The notes beneath the pieces are model-generated. The model was not told the origin of the DNA. It made no database searches and worked only from the letters and a program-made list of their open reading frames with translations. From Aminobacter sp. HY435 (GTDB taxonomy: Bacteria > Pseudomonadota > Alphaproteobacteria > Rhizobiales > Rhizobiaceae), in contig NZ_JANKZL010000011.1 of NCBI RefSeq assembly GCF_027568395.1, positions 62,001-126,000 of the forward strand: a DNA stretch of 64,000 nt. Reading direction: 5' to 3'. A program made the translations under genes and the position numbers. This document shows positions 25,538 through 33,623 of this stretch, piece by piece (position 1 is the stretch's first letter; each line of letters starts with the position of its first letter).

Positions 25538-26548
25538 ATGATCCCCTTCGACAAGGGCACGCGCGATCTGTTGCCGGTCATCGACGCTGGTCGCCAAGAG
25601 ATGCCCGGTCAAGAGACGGCGTTCGGTGGCGCCCCCGCTCCTGCCGGAGAATTCCCGCACGCGGCCACCCCCTCGGCAATGCACCGACCTGCCGACCTGC
25701 CCGCAGCCGAGGATCACGCCGATGGAGCGCACGCCACGATGCCGATCAAGCTGCCGCCGACGTCGCTTGCCGCGGCCCACGGCCCGGAGACCCCAGTGGG
25801 CGAGGCAGGGGGACTTCACGTCATTTCCATGTCTTTGCCTCCCGAATTGCTCGCGGCGACCTTGACCAAGATCCCCCATCCGGGCGCCGGCGACAGCCGT
25901 GACCACCATGAAGCCACGCAAGGACTGCAGGCCGAACCGGGCACCGGCGACTGTGCATCCGATGGCGGCCACAGCATTCGGGTGACGCAAGTCGCGGAGG
26001 TCGAACAGGACGCGAGCATCACCGTCAACGGCTATGTCGGCGACGTGGTGGCGCGCCTGCACATCGACCAGGACCTGACGATGGACCAGGATGTGGACAT
26101 TTCCGTCACCATCGACGGTGACGGACACTTCGCGGTTCTGCTCGATCAAAGCATGCACATCGACCAGGAGACCGAGCTGGACGTCAATATCTATGATGAA
26201 GACGGCGTGCTGTATGTGGATGTCTTCCTGCGCGACTCGATCGACGTCGAACAGGACACATCAATCGACATCCGCATCAGCGACGGGCCTGCTGGCGGCA
26301 CGGTCGAGGTGAACCAGGACATCGATCTCGACCAGGACGTCCGCATTGACATCGATATCGAGGACGAACTGGAAGAGCGCTATGACATCAAGCTGGATGT
26401 CGACGTCCTTCGCGACGTCGATGCGGTCCAGGACGCGGCGGTGGACATTTCGGACTGGAATGGCGAGATCGACATGGACGTGGATGCCATGCAGACGGCT
26501 GCCGTCGACCAGGAAATCATCGTGCGCGCCGACTTTGCCCTGGCCTAG
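25538..26548 (+). CDS. Acidic DQD-repeat protein, candidate T1SS substrate 3
   Basis: A 336-residue protein. Residues 1-147 are Pro/Ala/His-containing and non-repetitive. Residues 148-336 contain about seven degenerate units of the form (V/I)xQD followed by alternating acidic and aliphatic residues, e.g. 'VEQDASITV', 'IDQDLTMDQDVDISV', 'VEQDTSIDIRI' and 'VNQDIDLDQDVRIDI'. The alternation predicts beta-strands with one acidic and one hydrophobic face. There is no signal peptide, and it ends RADFALA. It starts 6 bp after the adaptor stop, so it is co-transcribed with the secretion genes. It links the pure Asp-X protein to a more complex, probably folded, beta-repeat. Function unknown. Confidence 0.75.
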   Translation: MIPFDKGTRDLLPVIDAGRQEMPGQETAFGGAPAPAGEFPHAATPSAMHRPADLPAAEDHADGAHATMPIKLPPTSLAAAHGPETPVGEAGGLHVISMSLPPELLAATLTKIPHPGAGDSRDHHEATQGLQAEPGTGDCASDGGHSIRVTQVAEVEQDASITVNGYVGDVVARLHIDQDLTMDQDVDISVTIDGDGHFAVLLDQSMHIDQETELDVNIYDEDGVLYVDVFLRDSIDVEQDTSIDIRISDGPAGGTVEVNQDIDLDQDVRIDIDIEDELEERYDIKLDVDVLRDVDAVQDAAVDISDWNGEIDMDVDAMQTAAVDQEIIVRADFALA

Positions 26549-26669
26549 AAAGCCCTCCGGGCAACGCGCCGATATTGCTGAATGTCTACGCCAACGAGCC
26601 GGCAACTGCGGAAAATTTATCTAAAATGCGACCATCTTAACCATATGCCGAACTAGGAGTAGATTAGAT

Positions 26670-27512
26670 TTGCCTAATGGGCTTAAATGTTTTTGGGCGG
26701 CAATAACGGGTAAGCGATTGACTATCTCGTTTTCGGCCGAACAGAACGGCTTTGCTCACGAAAATCCTTCCATAGTCGTCATCGACTGCCATCCGCTGTC
26801 GCGAAGTAGTCTCGCCCGGATTCTTCGGAGCGAATTCCAGGACTACACCATCCTGGAGGTTGAGACTGCCCACCGACTGGAAAGCATCATTACGAAGCAT
26901 ATCGGTCTTGTCGCTCTCAACATAGGGAGCTCGGCGATGACAGACGATGGTGTGCTGCATTGTCTCGCCCACCTTCGCCGGTCTCTGGCCGAGGCACCAG
27001 TCATGCTTCTTACCCAGCTCGACGAAGCAACGATATCGGATGCGATGATTTCGGACGTGACGCGTTATGGCGTCAGGGGCTTCATTACGGAATCGGCATC
27101 CGTCGAGATCGCTTTGGCCGCCTTTCGGCTGGTGATGGCTGGTGGTGTCTACTTTCCACGAATGGTGCTGGTGGGCAGCGCGGGATCGATGTCCATCTCA
27201 TCCGAGAGCATCGTTGCCCTGCAACCGGCCCTGACCTGCAATGGCGAGACACATGACCTGCCCGCCATCGGCACCAGGACCAACGTCGCATTCACCGAAC
27301 GCGAACGGCAGGTGCTCGCGGCCTTGTTGCGTGGCCTGTCGAACAAGATCATCGCCAGCGAGCTGAATCTGTCGCAGAATACGGTCAAGTCGCACATCTC
27401 GCACATCATGCGTAAGCTACATGCGACGAACCGAACCGAGGTGGTCGTTTTCTCCCGAAACTCCGAGCATTCGACAAATGGCGAGGTGCCGGGGAGCATT
27501 CCCGACGCCTGA
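26670..27512 (+). CDS. LuxR-family regulator with degenerate receiver domain
   Basis: A 280-residue protein. The receiver-like N-terminal domain (about 33-160) is followed by a LuxR helix-turn-helix, 'FTERERQVLAALLRGLSNK' continuing with 'NLSQNTVKSHISHIMRKL'. The usual phospho-acceptor Asp is replaced by Asn84 ('VALNIGSS') and the conserved Lys by Glu141 ('GFITESAS'), so phosphorylation control is unlikely in the standard way. No ATG is available. TTG at 26670 with AGGAG at 26655-26659 is the best start. It lies in an AT-rich pocket after acidic protein 3 and probably regulates the island. Confidence 0.82.
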   Translation: MPNGLKCFWAAITGKRLTISFSAEQNGFAHENPSIVVIDCHPLSRSSLARILRSEFQDYTILEVETAHRLESIITKHIGLVALNIGSSAMTDDGVLHCLAHLRRSLAEAPVMLLTQLDEATISDAMISDVTRYGVRGFITESASVEIALAAFRLVMAGGVYFPRMVLVGSAGSMSISSESIVALQPALTCNGETHDLPAIGTRTNVAFTERERQVLAALLRGLSNKIIASELNLSQNTVKSHISHIMRKLHATNRTEVVVFSRNSEHSTNGEVPGSIPDA

Positions 27513-27548
27513 TGTATGAACATTCCGACCGCGTGCGCGTTGAGCCTG

Positions 27549-27578
27549 CGACAGGGCTCGAACCCTGTGACCTCTGCC
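27549..27578 (-). pseudogene. Inverted partial copy of tRNA-Arg (variable and T-arm)
   Basis: On the minus strand this stretch matches the extra-loop and T-arm part of the tRNA-Arg at 27685 (GGCAGAGGTCACAGG, then TTCGA and CCTGTCG), with one inserted G and about two changes. There is no acceptor stem or D-arm. It lies 136 bp from the intact gene in opposite orientation and is probably a leftover of a rearrangement at the tRNA. Confidence 0.65.
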
Positions 27579-27636
27579 TAGGAATGCGCAACGCCATTTC
27601 CCCCGTTGAAGCTTGCCGCAGCATCGGTTATGAACG

Positions 27637-27671
27637 CGCGTCGTCCGGTGCGCCGGGCGTGGTTCGCGGCC
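27637..27671. repeat. Right copy of the 34/35-bp direct repeat
   Basis: It matches 19924-19957 except for one inserted base and one C-to-T change. It ends 13 bases before the tRNA-Arg gene, so the two copies bracket the acidic-protein secretion block. It could be a target-site duplication, an attachment core or a duplicated pre-tRNA leader. Confidence 0.75.
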
Positions 27672-27680
27672 TGCCCGCGG

Positions 27681-27761
<81 letters not shown>

Positions 27762-27942
27762 CTACTTTTTCGGCAATGCCACCGCAAATCAGATGGTCTG
27801 GCGGACCGCCGCGCCTTGGCCGGCGAACTTTGACATCTACGCAATCCCGCAAGGCCCGCCCCGGCCGCCGAAGACCTGCCAGGCCTCGACCCACGCGGCA
27901 GATGCACGGAACCGTCTGATGGGCGAGGTCTACTGCAGGCAG

Positions 27943-28941
27943 CTACTCGGCGCCCTGGGGCCGGGGAACCAGCGCCTCGGCGGCCGTGCGTTCGGCATAG
28001 CGCCGCGCCATCCATGCGCAGACCATCAGCTGCATCTGGTGGTAAAGCATCAACGGCAGCACGATCGCGCCTATGTCCTGGCCGGCGAAGATGACGTTGG
28101 CCATCGGTATGCCCGACGCCAGGCTCTTGTGCGAGCCACAGAAGGCGACAGTGATTTCGTCTTGCCTGGAGAAGCCGAAAAACCGGCTGGCCAAGATGGT
28201 GATGGCCAGAACACTCGACAGCAGGAAGGCGGCGATCAGCAGCAGCACAACCAGCGACTGCACAGGCAATTGTTGCCATAGTCCGGCGACCATCGCCTTG
28301 GAGAAGGCAAGGTAGATCACCATCAGGATCGAGCCACGGTCAACGGCGGTGGTCAGCCATTTGTGGCGGCCGAGCCAGCCTGCAAGCCATGGCTGCATGA
28401 TCTGCCCGACGATGAAGGGGGCCAGCAGCTGCAGCATGATTCCTTCGATGGCCGATAGCGACACGCCGCCGCCGCCCGTCTTGGTGAACAACAGCCCGAC
28501 CAGCAGCGGCGTCAGGAACATGCCTATGATGTTGGAGGCCGACGCCGAGCACACGGCGGCCGGCACGTTGCCACCGGCGAGCGCCGTGAAGGCTATCGAC
28601 GACTGCACCGTCGAGGGCAGTACGCACAGGAACAACACACCGGCGTAGAGGGCGGCGGGCAGCACCGTCGGCACCAGCAGGCCGATCGCGAGGCCGATGA
28701 TGGGAAACAGCACAAAGGTCGAGGAGAAGACCAGCAAATGCAGGCGCCAGTGCGTCATGCCGGCAAGCACGGTCGCGCGCGACAGCCTCGCTCCGTGAAG
28801 GAAAAACAGCAGGGCAATGGCAATATTGGTGGCCGTGCCGAAATGGCGCGCGAAACTGCCCTGGGCAGGCAATAGCGAGGCCAGGGCAATACAGCCGATC
28901 ATCAGCAGGATGAATGTGTCTGGGCGAAATCGTGCGAACAA
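27943..28941 (-). CDS. Bile acid:sodium symporter (BASS) family transporter
   Basis: A 332-residue membrane protein with about ten hydrophobic segments. 'RPDTFILLMIGCIALASLLPA' at the N terminus, 'FLCVLPSTVQSSIAFTALAGGN' and 'FCGSHKSLASGIPMANVIF' are hallmarks of the SBF-like/BASS7 group, which moves organic anions with Na+. The frame stays open to 29019, but that would place the GTATAC operator inside the gene. TTG at 28941 with AAGGG nine bases upstream gives a family-sized protein, so I use it. It is divergent from a LysR gene. The substrate is probably an organic acid of the neighbouring pathway. Confidence 0.8.
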   Translation of the reverse strand: MFARFRPDTFILLMIGCIALASLLPAQGSFARHFGTATNIAIALLFFLHGARLSRATVLAGMTHWRLHLLVFSSTFVLFPIIGLAIGLLVPTVLPAALYAGVLFLCVLPSTVQSSIAFTALAGGNVPAAVCSASASNIIGMFLTPLLVGLLFTKTGGGGVSLSAIEGIMLQLLAPFIVGQIMQPWLAGWLGRHKWLTTAVDRGSILMVIYLAFSKAMVAGLWQQLPVQSLVVLLLIAAFLLSSVLAITILASRFFGFSRQDEITVAFCGSHKSLASGIPMANVIFAGQDIGAIVLPLMLYHQMQLMVCAWMARRYAERTAAEALVPRPQGAE

Positions 28942-28965
28942 GCGGTTGATCCCTTGGCAGCGAGC

Positions 28966-28990
28966 TAAATTTGTATACAGTATGCCAAAC
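28966..28990. promoter_or_regulatory. GTATAC operator site 1
   Basis: TTTGTATACAGTATGCC lies between the BASS transporter and the divergent LysR gene. The core GTATAC (28973-28978) and flanks resemble the sites at 41281 (reverse strand) and 45451, which read TTTGGTATAC(T/A)..TAT. GntR- or MarR-type regulators bind palindromes of this kind; the binder here is not known. Confidence 0.5.
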
Positions 28991-29059
28991 GCGAACTGCA
29001 TTGTGAATGGCGCATACAAAAATGATGCTCATTTCGTTTCGTGAACACAGGGAGGGATC

Positions 29060-29956
29060 ATGTTCGATCCGATACTCCTCCAGACCTTCGTAGCCGTCGC
29101 CGGATCGCGCAGCTTCACCGGTGCGGCCGTGCATCTCAGGCTCGGCCAGTCGACTGTCAGCCAGCACATCCGCCGGCTCGAAGTCAGCACCGGGCGGCGC
29201 CTGCTCGTTCGAGACACGCATTCGGTGATGCTGACGCCCGATGGCGAGGCGATGCTCGGCTTCGCCCGTTCGATCCTCGATGCCAACGAACGCGCGCGCA
29301 GCTACCTTCAAGGCGCGCGCTTGAGCGGCCGCATCCGCTTCGGCGCATCGGAGGATTTCGTCACCACCCGGCTGGCCGACGTGCTGCACAAGTTCACCGA
29401 GCGCCACCCGTCGGTCGAGCTTGAACTCACCGTGGCGCTTTCCAGTACGTTGTTTGATCTTCTCGACGAAGGCGCCCTCGACCTTGTCATCGCCAAACGC
29501 CGCGTCGGGCTCAACCAGCAACGCGAGGCGCGAAGTGGCGTGGCGGTGCGCACGGAACGGCTGGTGTGGGCGGCGCGCGACCCCTCCGTTGTCGAAGCCG
29601 GAAAACCGCTGCCGCTGATCCTTTTCTCCCGCCCCGGCATCACCCGTGTGGCCGCCATTGAGGCGCTTGACCGCAAGGGCATTGCCTGGCGCATCGTGTG
29701 CACCAGCGGCAGCCTGAGCGGACTGCAGGCAGCCGCGCGTGCCGGACTGGGCATCATGGTCCAGCCGCGGAGCATGGTGTCATCGGGGTTGATGGTGCTG
29801 CCGACCAGCCCGCTGCTGCCGCAACTGGAAGAGGTCGAATTCATCCTGACCAGCGCGGCCAACGAGCCGACGGGGGTTGCCGCCGCACTCGCCAAGGAAA
29901 TTCTCGACCGCAACGCCCGCCAGGAGTTCGAATTGCCATTCCGGGAAGCGGTCTAG
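29060..29956 (+). CDS. LysR-family transcriptional regulator
   Basis: A 298-residue LysR protein. The N-terminal helix-turn-helix is 'SFTGAAVHLRLGQSTVSQHI', and an effector-binding domain covers about residues 90-290. The start at 29060 has GGGAGGG directly upstream. It is divergent from a BASS transporter and 74 bp upstream of a flavin monooxygenase gene. It likely senses an aromatic or organic-acid intermediate and controls one or both, but neither target nor ligand can be shown from sequence. Confidence 0.9.
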   Translation: MFDPILLQTFVAVAGSRSFTGAAVHLRLGQSTVSQHIRRLEVSTGRRLLVRDTHSVMLTPDGEAMLGFARSILDANERARSYLQGARLSGRIRFGASEDFVTTRLADVLHKFTERHPSVELELTVALSSTLFDLLDEGALDLVIAKRRVGLNQQREARSGVAVRTERLVWAARDPSVVEAGKPLPLILFSRPGITRVAAIEALDRKGIAWRIVCTSGSLSGLQAAARAGLGIMVQPRSMVSSGLMVLPTSPLLPQLEEVEFILTSAANEPTGVAAALAKEILDRNARQEFELPFREAV

Positions 29957-30000
29957 CCGCTCGAGAAGCGGCCAGTGCCGTCATCTTGCAGCAAACTAGT

Positions 30001-30010
30001 CAGTATACTG
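30001..30010. promoter_or_regulatory. GTATAC operator site 2
   Basis: CAGTATACTG is a perfect 10-bp palindrome 20 bases before the flavin monooxygenase start, overlapping where RNA polymerase or the leader would be. It shares the GTATAC core with five other intergenic sites in this region. It suggests repression of the monooxygenase gene. Confidence 0.5.
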
Positions 30011-30030
30011 TTGATCTCATGGAGAACCGC

Positions 30031-31278
30031 ATGACGGTTATGATCATAGGGGCAGGCATCGGCGGGCTGACGCTTGCATTGATGCTGGAGAAGGCCGGCG
30101 TTCCCTTCAAGGTCTACGAGAGCGCACAAGAAATCAGGCCGATCGGTGTCGGCATCTCCATCCTGCCGCATGCCAGCCGTGAGCTGAGCGAACTCGGCCT
30201 GCGGGGCGCGCTCGCCGAGGTGGCGGTAACGGCACGCGAATCCTGTTTTTTCAACCGGTTTGGGCAGCTGATCTACAAGGAGCCTGTCGGAACCTTTGCC
30301 GGCTATGATTATCCACAGTTCCAGATTCATCGCGGCGACCTGCAACAGATCCTCTACCATGCACTGGTCGAGCGTGCCGGGCCCGATTGTGTCGTCACCG
30401 GCTGGAAATGTATCCGCGCCGAACAAACCACGGACGCGGCGGTCGCCCATTTCGTGGACGGCCGCACCGGCGAGGACCGCCCGATCCAGCAAGGCGCCGC
30501 CATCATCGGCTGCGACGGCATCCATTCCGTCGTGCGCCGCCAACTCGTGCCCGACGATGGCGCGCCGATCTATTCGGGCGTCAACATGTGGCGCGGCACC
30601 ACCTGGTGGAAGCCTTATCTCGGCGGCGCAAGCTATGTGCGCGCGGGCTGGCTGACCCATGGCAAGATGGTCATCTACCCGATCCGCAACAAGCTCGATG
30701 CCGACGGGCGGCAACTGATCAACTGGGTCGCCGAGATCGAGACGCCGCGCTACCACCAGCAGGACTGGAACCGCCGCGGCCAGATCGACGACTTCATCGG
30801 TGCCTTCGCCGACTGGAACTTCGATTTCCTCGATGTACCTGGCCTGATCCGCGGCGCGGAAGCGATCCTCGAATACCCGATGGTCGACAAGGACCCGCTC
30901 GCCCGCTGGAGTTTTGGCCGCCTCACGTTGCTGGGCGACGCCGCCCATCCGATGTATCCGCGCGGTTCAAATGGCGCTGGCCAGGCGATCCTCGACGCGC
31001 GGGCGCTGGCCGACAGCTTTGCGGCGGGCGGCGACGTCGGCGGCGTGCTCAAGGCCTATGAGGACAAGCGGCTGGAGGCGACGGCGACCGTCGTACGCAC
31101 CAACCGCACAACCCCGCCCGACGTCATCCTCAAGGAGGTCTACGAGCGCACGGGCGACCGGCCGTTCGCGCGCCTCGACGACGTCATCACCCAGGACGAG
31201 CTGGCAGCGCTGTCGAACAGCTACAAGAAGGTCGCGGGCTACGACAAGGCGACAGTGGCCGCGCGGCGGAGTGCGTGA
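30031..31278 (+). CDS. FAD-dependent aromatic-ring monooxygenase
   Basis: A 415-residue class A flavoprotein hydroxylase. The dinucleotide motif is 'IIGAGIGGLTLALMLEKAG' at the N terminus, the second FAD/NADPH motif 'GCDGIHSVVRRQL' sits in the middle, and the third FAD motif is 'LTLLGDAAHPMYPRGSNGAGQ' near residues 300-320. Family members (salicylate, 3-hydroxybenzoate and hydroxynicotinate hydroxylases) add one oxygen to phenolic or heteroaromatic rings. The ATG at 30031 follows GGAGAA; an ATG four codons upstream is possible. The nearby maleylacetoacetate isomerase fits a gentisate- or homogentisate-type route, but no ring-cleaving dioxygenase is in view. Confidence 0.87.
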   Translation: MTVMIIGAGIGGLTLALMLEKAGVPFKVYESAQEIRPIGVGISILPHASRELSELGLRGALAEVAVTARESCFFNRFGQLIYKEPVGTFAGYDYPQFQIHRGDLQQILYHALVERAGPDCVVTGWKCIRAEQTTDAAVAHFVDGRTGEDRPIQQGAAIIGCDGIHSVVRRQLVPDDGAPIYSGVNMWRGTTWWKPYLGGASYVRAGWLTHGKMVIYPIRNKLDADGRQLINWVAEIETPRYHQQDWNRRGQIDDFIGAFADWNFDFLDVPGLIRGAEAILEYPMVDKDPLARWSFGRLTLLGDAAHPMYPRGSNGAGQAILDARALADSFAAGGDVGGVLKAYEDKRLEATATVVRTNRTTPPDVILKEVYERTGDRPFARLDDVITQDELAALSNSYKKVAGYDKATVAARRSA

Positions 31279-31625
31279 GGGGAGCAGGGGCGAGGTCGCC
31301 CATGGGTGGGAAGCGGACTGGCAGGTTTCGGGCGGCTACTTCGGGAAGCTGCCATCATCGGGCCAACGAGCTTCGGCGGCAGCCGCCCTGAAGCCGGTCG
31401 CTGGCCGCCCGTTTTCGAAGGCCGAAGAGAGGACACGGCGCAGCCGACGCCGATGGTCTGCTGCGCATGTAGAACGCTCGCGCGCGGCTCGTTGTCGTTG
31501 AGGTATCGACTCTGTCGGATACTATGTGGCGTCAGCTTCCATCGCAAACGGTCGGGCAGCTTACACCGCATGCGATCAGGCTTGGCCCAGGGCCAATCAT
31601 GGCGAATTGGCAATCGCGACAACTC
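31279..31625. other. Gene-free stretch
   Basis: This lies between the monooxygenase and the convergent MarR gene. Small frames on both strands lack ribosome sites and family features. I see no clear terminator, repeat or RNA. Confidence 0.5.
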
Positions 31626-32129
31626 TTATTCCGCCTTGGCGCGATCGGGATCGTAGACGAAGCCGTGTTTGCGGCCGATTTCCTTACGCGCCTCCAGAAA
31701 TATCCGGCCGATCTCGAAAAGGCGCTGGGTCGGCATCAAGAGCAACCGCCGGCGATCCTTGGGGTCTGGCGTGCGGACGAGCGTGCCGGATGCTACCATG
31801 TCGTCGATGTGGCGGGTGATGGTGACATTGCTGGTGAAGGCCTCGAAATAGGTCGCCACCTCCTTCACCGTCAGTATGTCGCCCTGTAGCCATTTGTGGC
31901 CGATAAGGGTGAAGATCATATCCGCCTCGAAGATGCTGCGCCATGGATGCTTGAGGAAGCCGCTCTTGATCATCTGCTTGCGAAACTCGGCCCGGTATTC
32001 AAGCCATGACACATCCGAAGCGAGCACGGCGCGGTGCTCCTGATCGAGCGCCACCTCCGAATGCAGGTCGATAGACAGCACTTCATCAAATACTTCCTTC
32101 GGTGGCAGTGGCGTTTTCTTGTTCCCCAT
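31626..32129 (-). CDS. MarR-like winged-helix regulator
   Basis: A 167-residue protein. The central winged helix shows 'TVKEVATYFEAFTSNVTITR' and the wing 'DPKDRRRLLLMPTQR', typical of MarR/transcription factors with a DxRD-like wing. The N-terminal 60 residues, which contain several acidic residues and 'SWLEYRAEFRKQMI', are longer than usual. It is a candidate binder of the GTATAC palindromes around the neighbouring catabolic genes. It is transcribed alone and convergent with the monooxygenase. Confidence 0.8.
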   Translation of the reverse strand: MGNKKTPLPPKEVFDEVLSIDLHSEVALDQEHRAVLASDVSWLEYRAEFRKQMIKSGFLKHPWRSIFEADMIFTLIGHKWLQGDILTVKEVATYFEAFTSNVTITRHIDDMVASGTLVRTPDPKDRRRLLLMPTQRLFEIGRIFLEARKEIGRKHGFVYDPDRAKAE

Positions 32130-32494
32130 AAGACGATTTCCTCGTGACGGCTGGCATTGTGTCTATGCCTTAGAAGCCAGACACGACAATCGTGTTTCGC
32201 CAGTCATCTGGCGCAATGAATACGCTTCAGTGTGGTCGGCTGTTCGAACCAAAGCGTGCTGGCACCCGGCTCGACGCTCCGAAATTGACAGAAGAATTGT
32301 AATTGATTGCCCCTTCGGCGTCTCTGCGAGGCCCGCTATAGCTCGATAAGACCAGTCTTCGTTGCGAACCTTGCTGCGGCTCGGGAGACGGGCCGTCAGC
32401 GGAGCACGCAGGACATCTTCGCCCGCACCTGACGACGGGGGTTGGACGACGAACAGCATCAGATACATCAAACCGCATCGTAGGAAGAGTTGTA
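32130..32494. other. Intergenic region without a supported gene
   Basis: It separates the MarR gene from a small lipoprotein gene, so it carries two divergent promoters. A TTGACA hexamer at 32284 is a possible -35 for the lipoprotein, but no good -10 is spaced for it. The ribosome site GGAAGAG precedes 32495. Nothing else is recognised. Confidence 0.4.
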
Positions 32495-32866
32495 ATGAAT
32501 ACCAGATGGCTTTTTGCAGCTGTACTCTGCCTGCCTGCTATGGGTTGCAGCAGCAGCGATGCCCGGATGACGGCGCTGCGGGCCGACATGGCCAGTCGCC
32601 AGGCCGCTGCCGAAATGGCGGCTGGCCGCCCCGAAGGCAGACCAGAGGATCTGGAACGCGCCAAGGGTTATGCCTCCGCGCAGTCTTGCATCGATAAGCT
32701 TCAGGCGCATTCGCGAGCCGTGCAGGCGCAGGAAATGGCGACGAGAGGCGCACTGGCCGCTGTCAGCTTCGCTGGACCAGGTGGCGCACTGGCCGCTCGC
32801 GCGATGGGTCCAGCAAACAGCATGGCGATACGTGGCCAGGGCCAATACAGAATTGCCTGCTATTAG
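32495..32866 (+). CDS. Small predicted lipoprotein, function unknown
   Basis: A 123-residue protein with a short basic N terminus, a hydrophobic stretch and the lipobox LPAMGC (Cys18), so it is probably lipid-anchored in the periplasm. The mature part is Ala-rich and helical ('RADMASRQAAAEMAAG'), then Gly/Ala-rich ('FAGPGGALAARAMG'), and ends with a Cys two residues from the end. I do not recognise the family. A second, apparently frameshifted lipoprotein gene follows 30 bp downstream. Confidence 0.65.
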   Translation: MNTRWLFAAVLCLPAMGCSSSDARMTALRADMASRQAAAEMAAGRPEGRPEDLERAKGYASAQSCIDKLQAHSRAVQAQEMATRGALAAVSFAGPGGALAARAMGPANSMAIRGQGQYRIACY

Positions 32867-32896
32867 GCGCTGCACGAATTGAGGTGCGTTTGGATC

Positions 32897-33279
32897 ATGT
32901 ATTGGAACGGTCACATCACTTGTATTGTTCTTCTATCACTGGCTGTATTTGAGCTGACTGCATGCCAGAGTTCCCATCCAGTTTCCAGGGATCGAATTTT
33001 TCTGACGAAACGAGAGCGTTGGAAAAGCGACACGATGCGGAAGCTGCGGCACTGGGCGCGGCCCAAGGCGCAGCAAGTCTGGCCGCATCTGTCGATCCGA
33101 CCGGCATTTCCAGCTTTATCAAGGCCCCGGTTGGACTTGCTGCACGAAACGCATTGGCGAAAAGTGCTGACGCGCGCATGGATGCCCAACTGGCTCGCGA
33201 CGAGCAGGCTCTCTACCGCCGCTACGGTATGAATCCTGATGGCACACCTTCTGGCAAGCAGCCCGGTGCCAGCGACTGA
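32897..33279 (+). pseudogene. Frameshifted small lipoprotein gene
   Basis: The frame from ATG 32897 encodes a hydrophobic segment and lipobox ('SLAVFELTAC', Cys23) but then runs into unlikely Arg/Trp-rich sequence. The overlapping frame from 32962 carries a plausible mature part ('SDETRALEKRHDAEAAALG', 'DPTGISSFIKAPVGLAARNA') down to the stop at 33279 but lacks a signal. A one-base change just after the lipobox would join them into a lipoprotein of about 127 residues. It may be a decayed gene or a sequencing error. No family is recognised. Confidence 0.5.
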
Positions 33280-33518
33280 AACAGGCTCTGCTGCTCTACA
33301 GGGTGCGATCTTCGCCAAAGCGGAGGCCAACAACGGGTCATCTCACCTCGGCGCCCCCGCTGCCTGAGCGTCTGCTTCTGAAAATCCGCGCCTCCAAGCT
33401 GCTCGCGGCCTCGGCTTTGCCGTCGAAGGGAAGCCGAACGAATGGCAGATCTCGGGCGACGACGGGAGCACCCGAACGGCGACAAGCCGACACGCGTGAG
33501 CCCGCAGTCCGGCGCCCC
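33280..33518. other. Gene-free stretch before a palindromic repeat
   Basis: No gene is supported. Together with the repeat at 33519-33623 it makes 341 bp between the broken lipoprotein gene and the convergent isomerase. I see no promoter or terminator features of note. Confidence 0.4.
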
Positions 33519-33623
33519 TAGAGCGCCGTGCGTCCGAATGGACGCACAAAGGACGCTCTAACTTACTGAGTTGGCGCATCGTGCTTTCCGAAAATCGGGT
33601 CCGATTTTCGGGCCGATGCGCTA
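33519..33623. repeat. Two-hairpin palindromic intergenic repeat
   Basis: The first unit is TAGAGCG..CGCTCTA (33519-33560) with an inner TGCGTCC-GAAT-GGACGCA. The second unit is GCGCATCG..CGATGCGC (about 33574-33621) with an inner CCGAAAATCGG-GT-CCGATTTTCGG. This resembles extragenic palindromes common in Mesorhizobium-type genomes, recalled and not searched. Its last bases include the stop codon of the isomerase gene. Confidence 0.6.
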
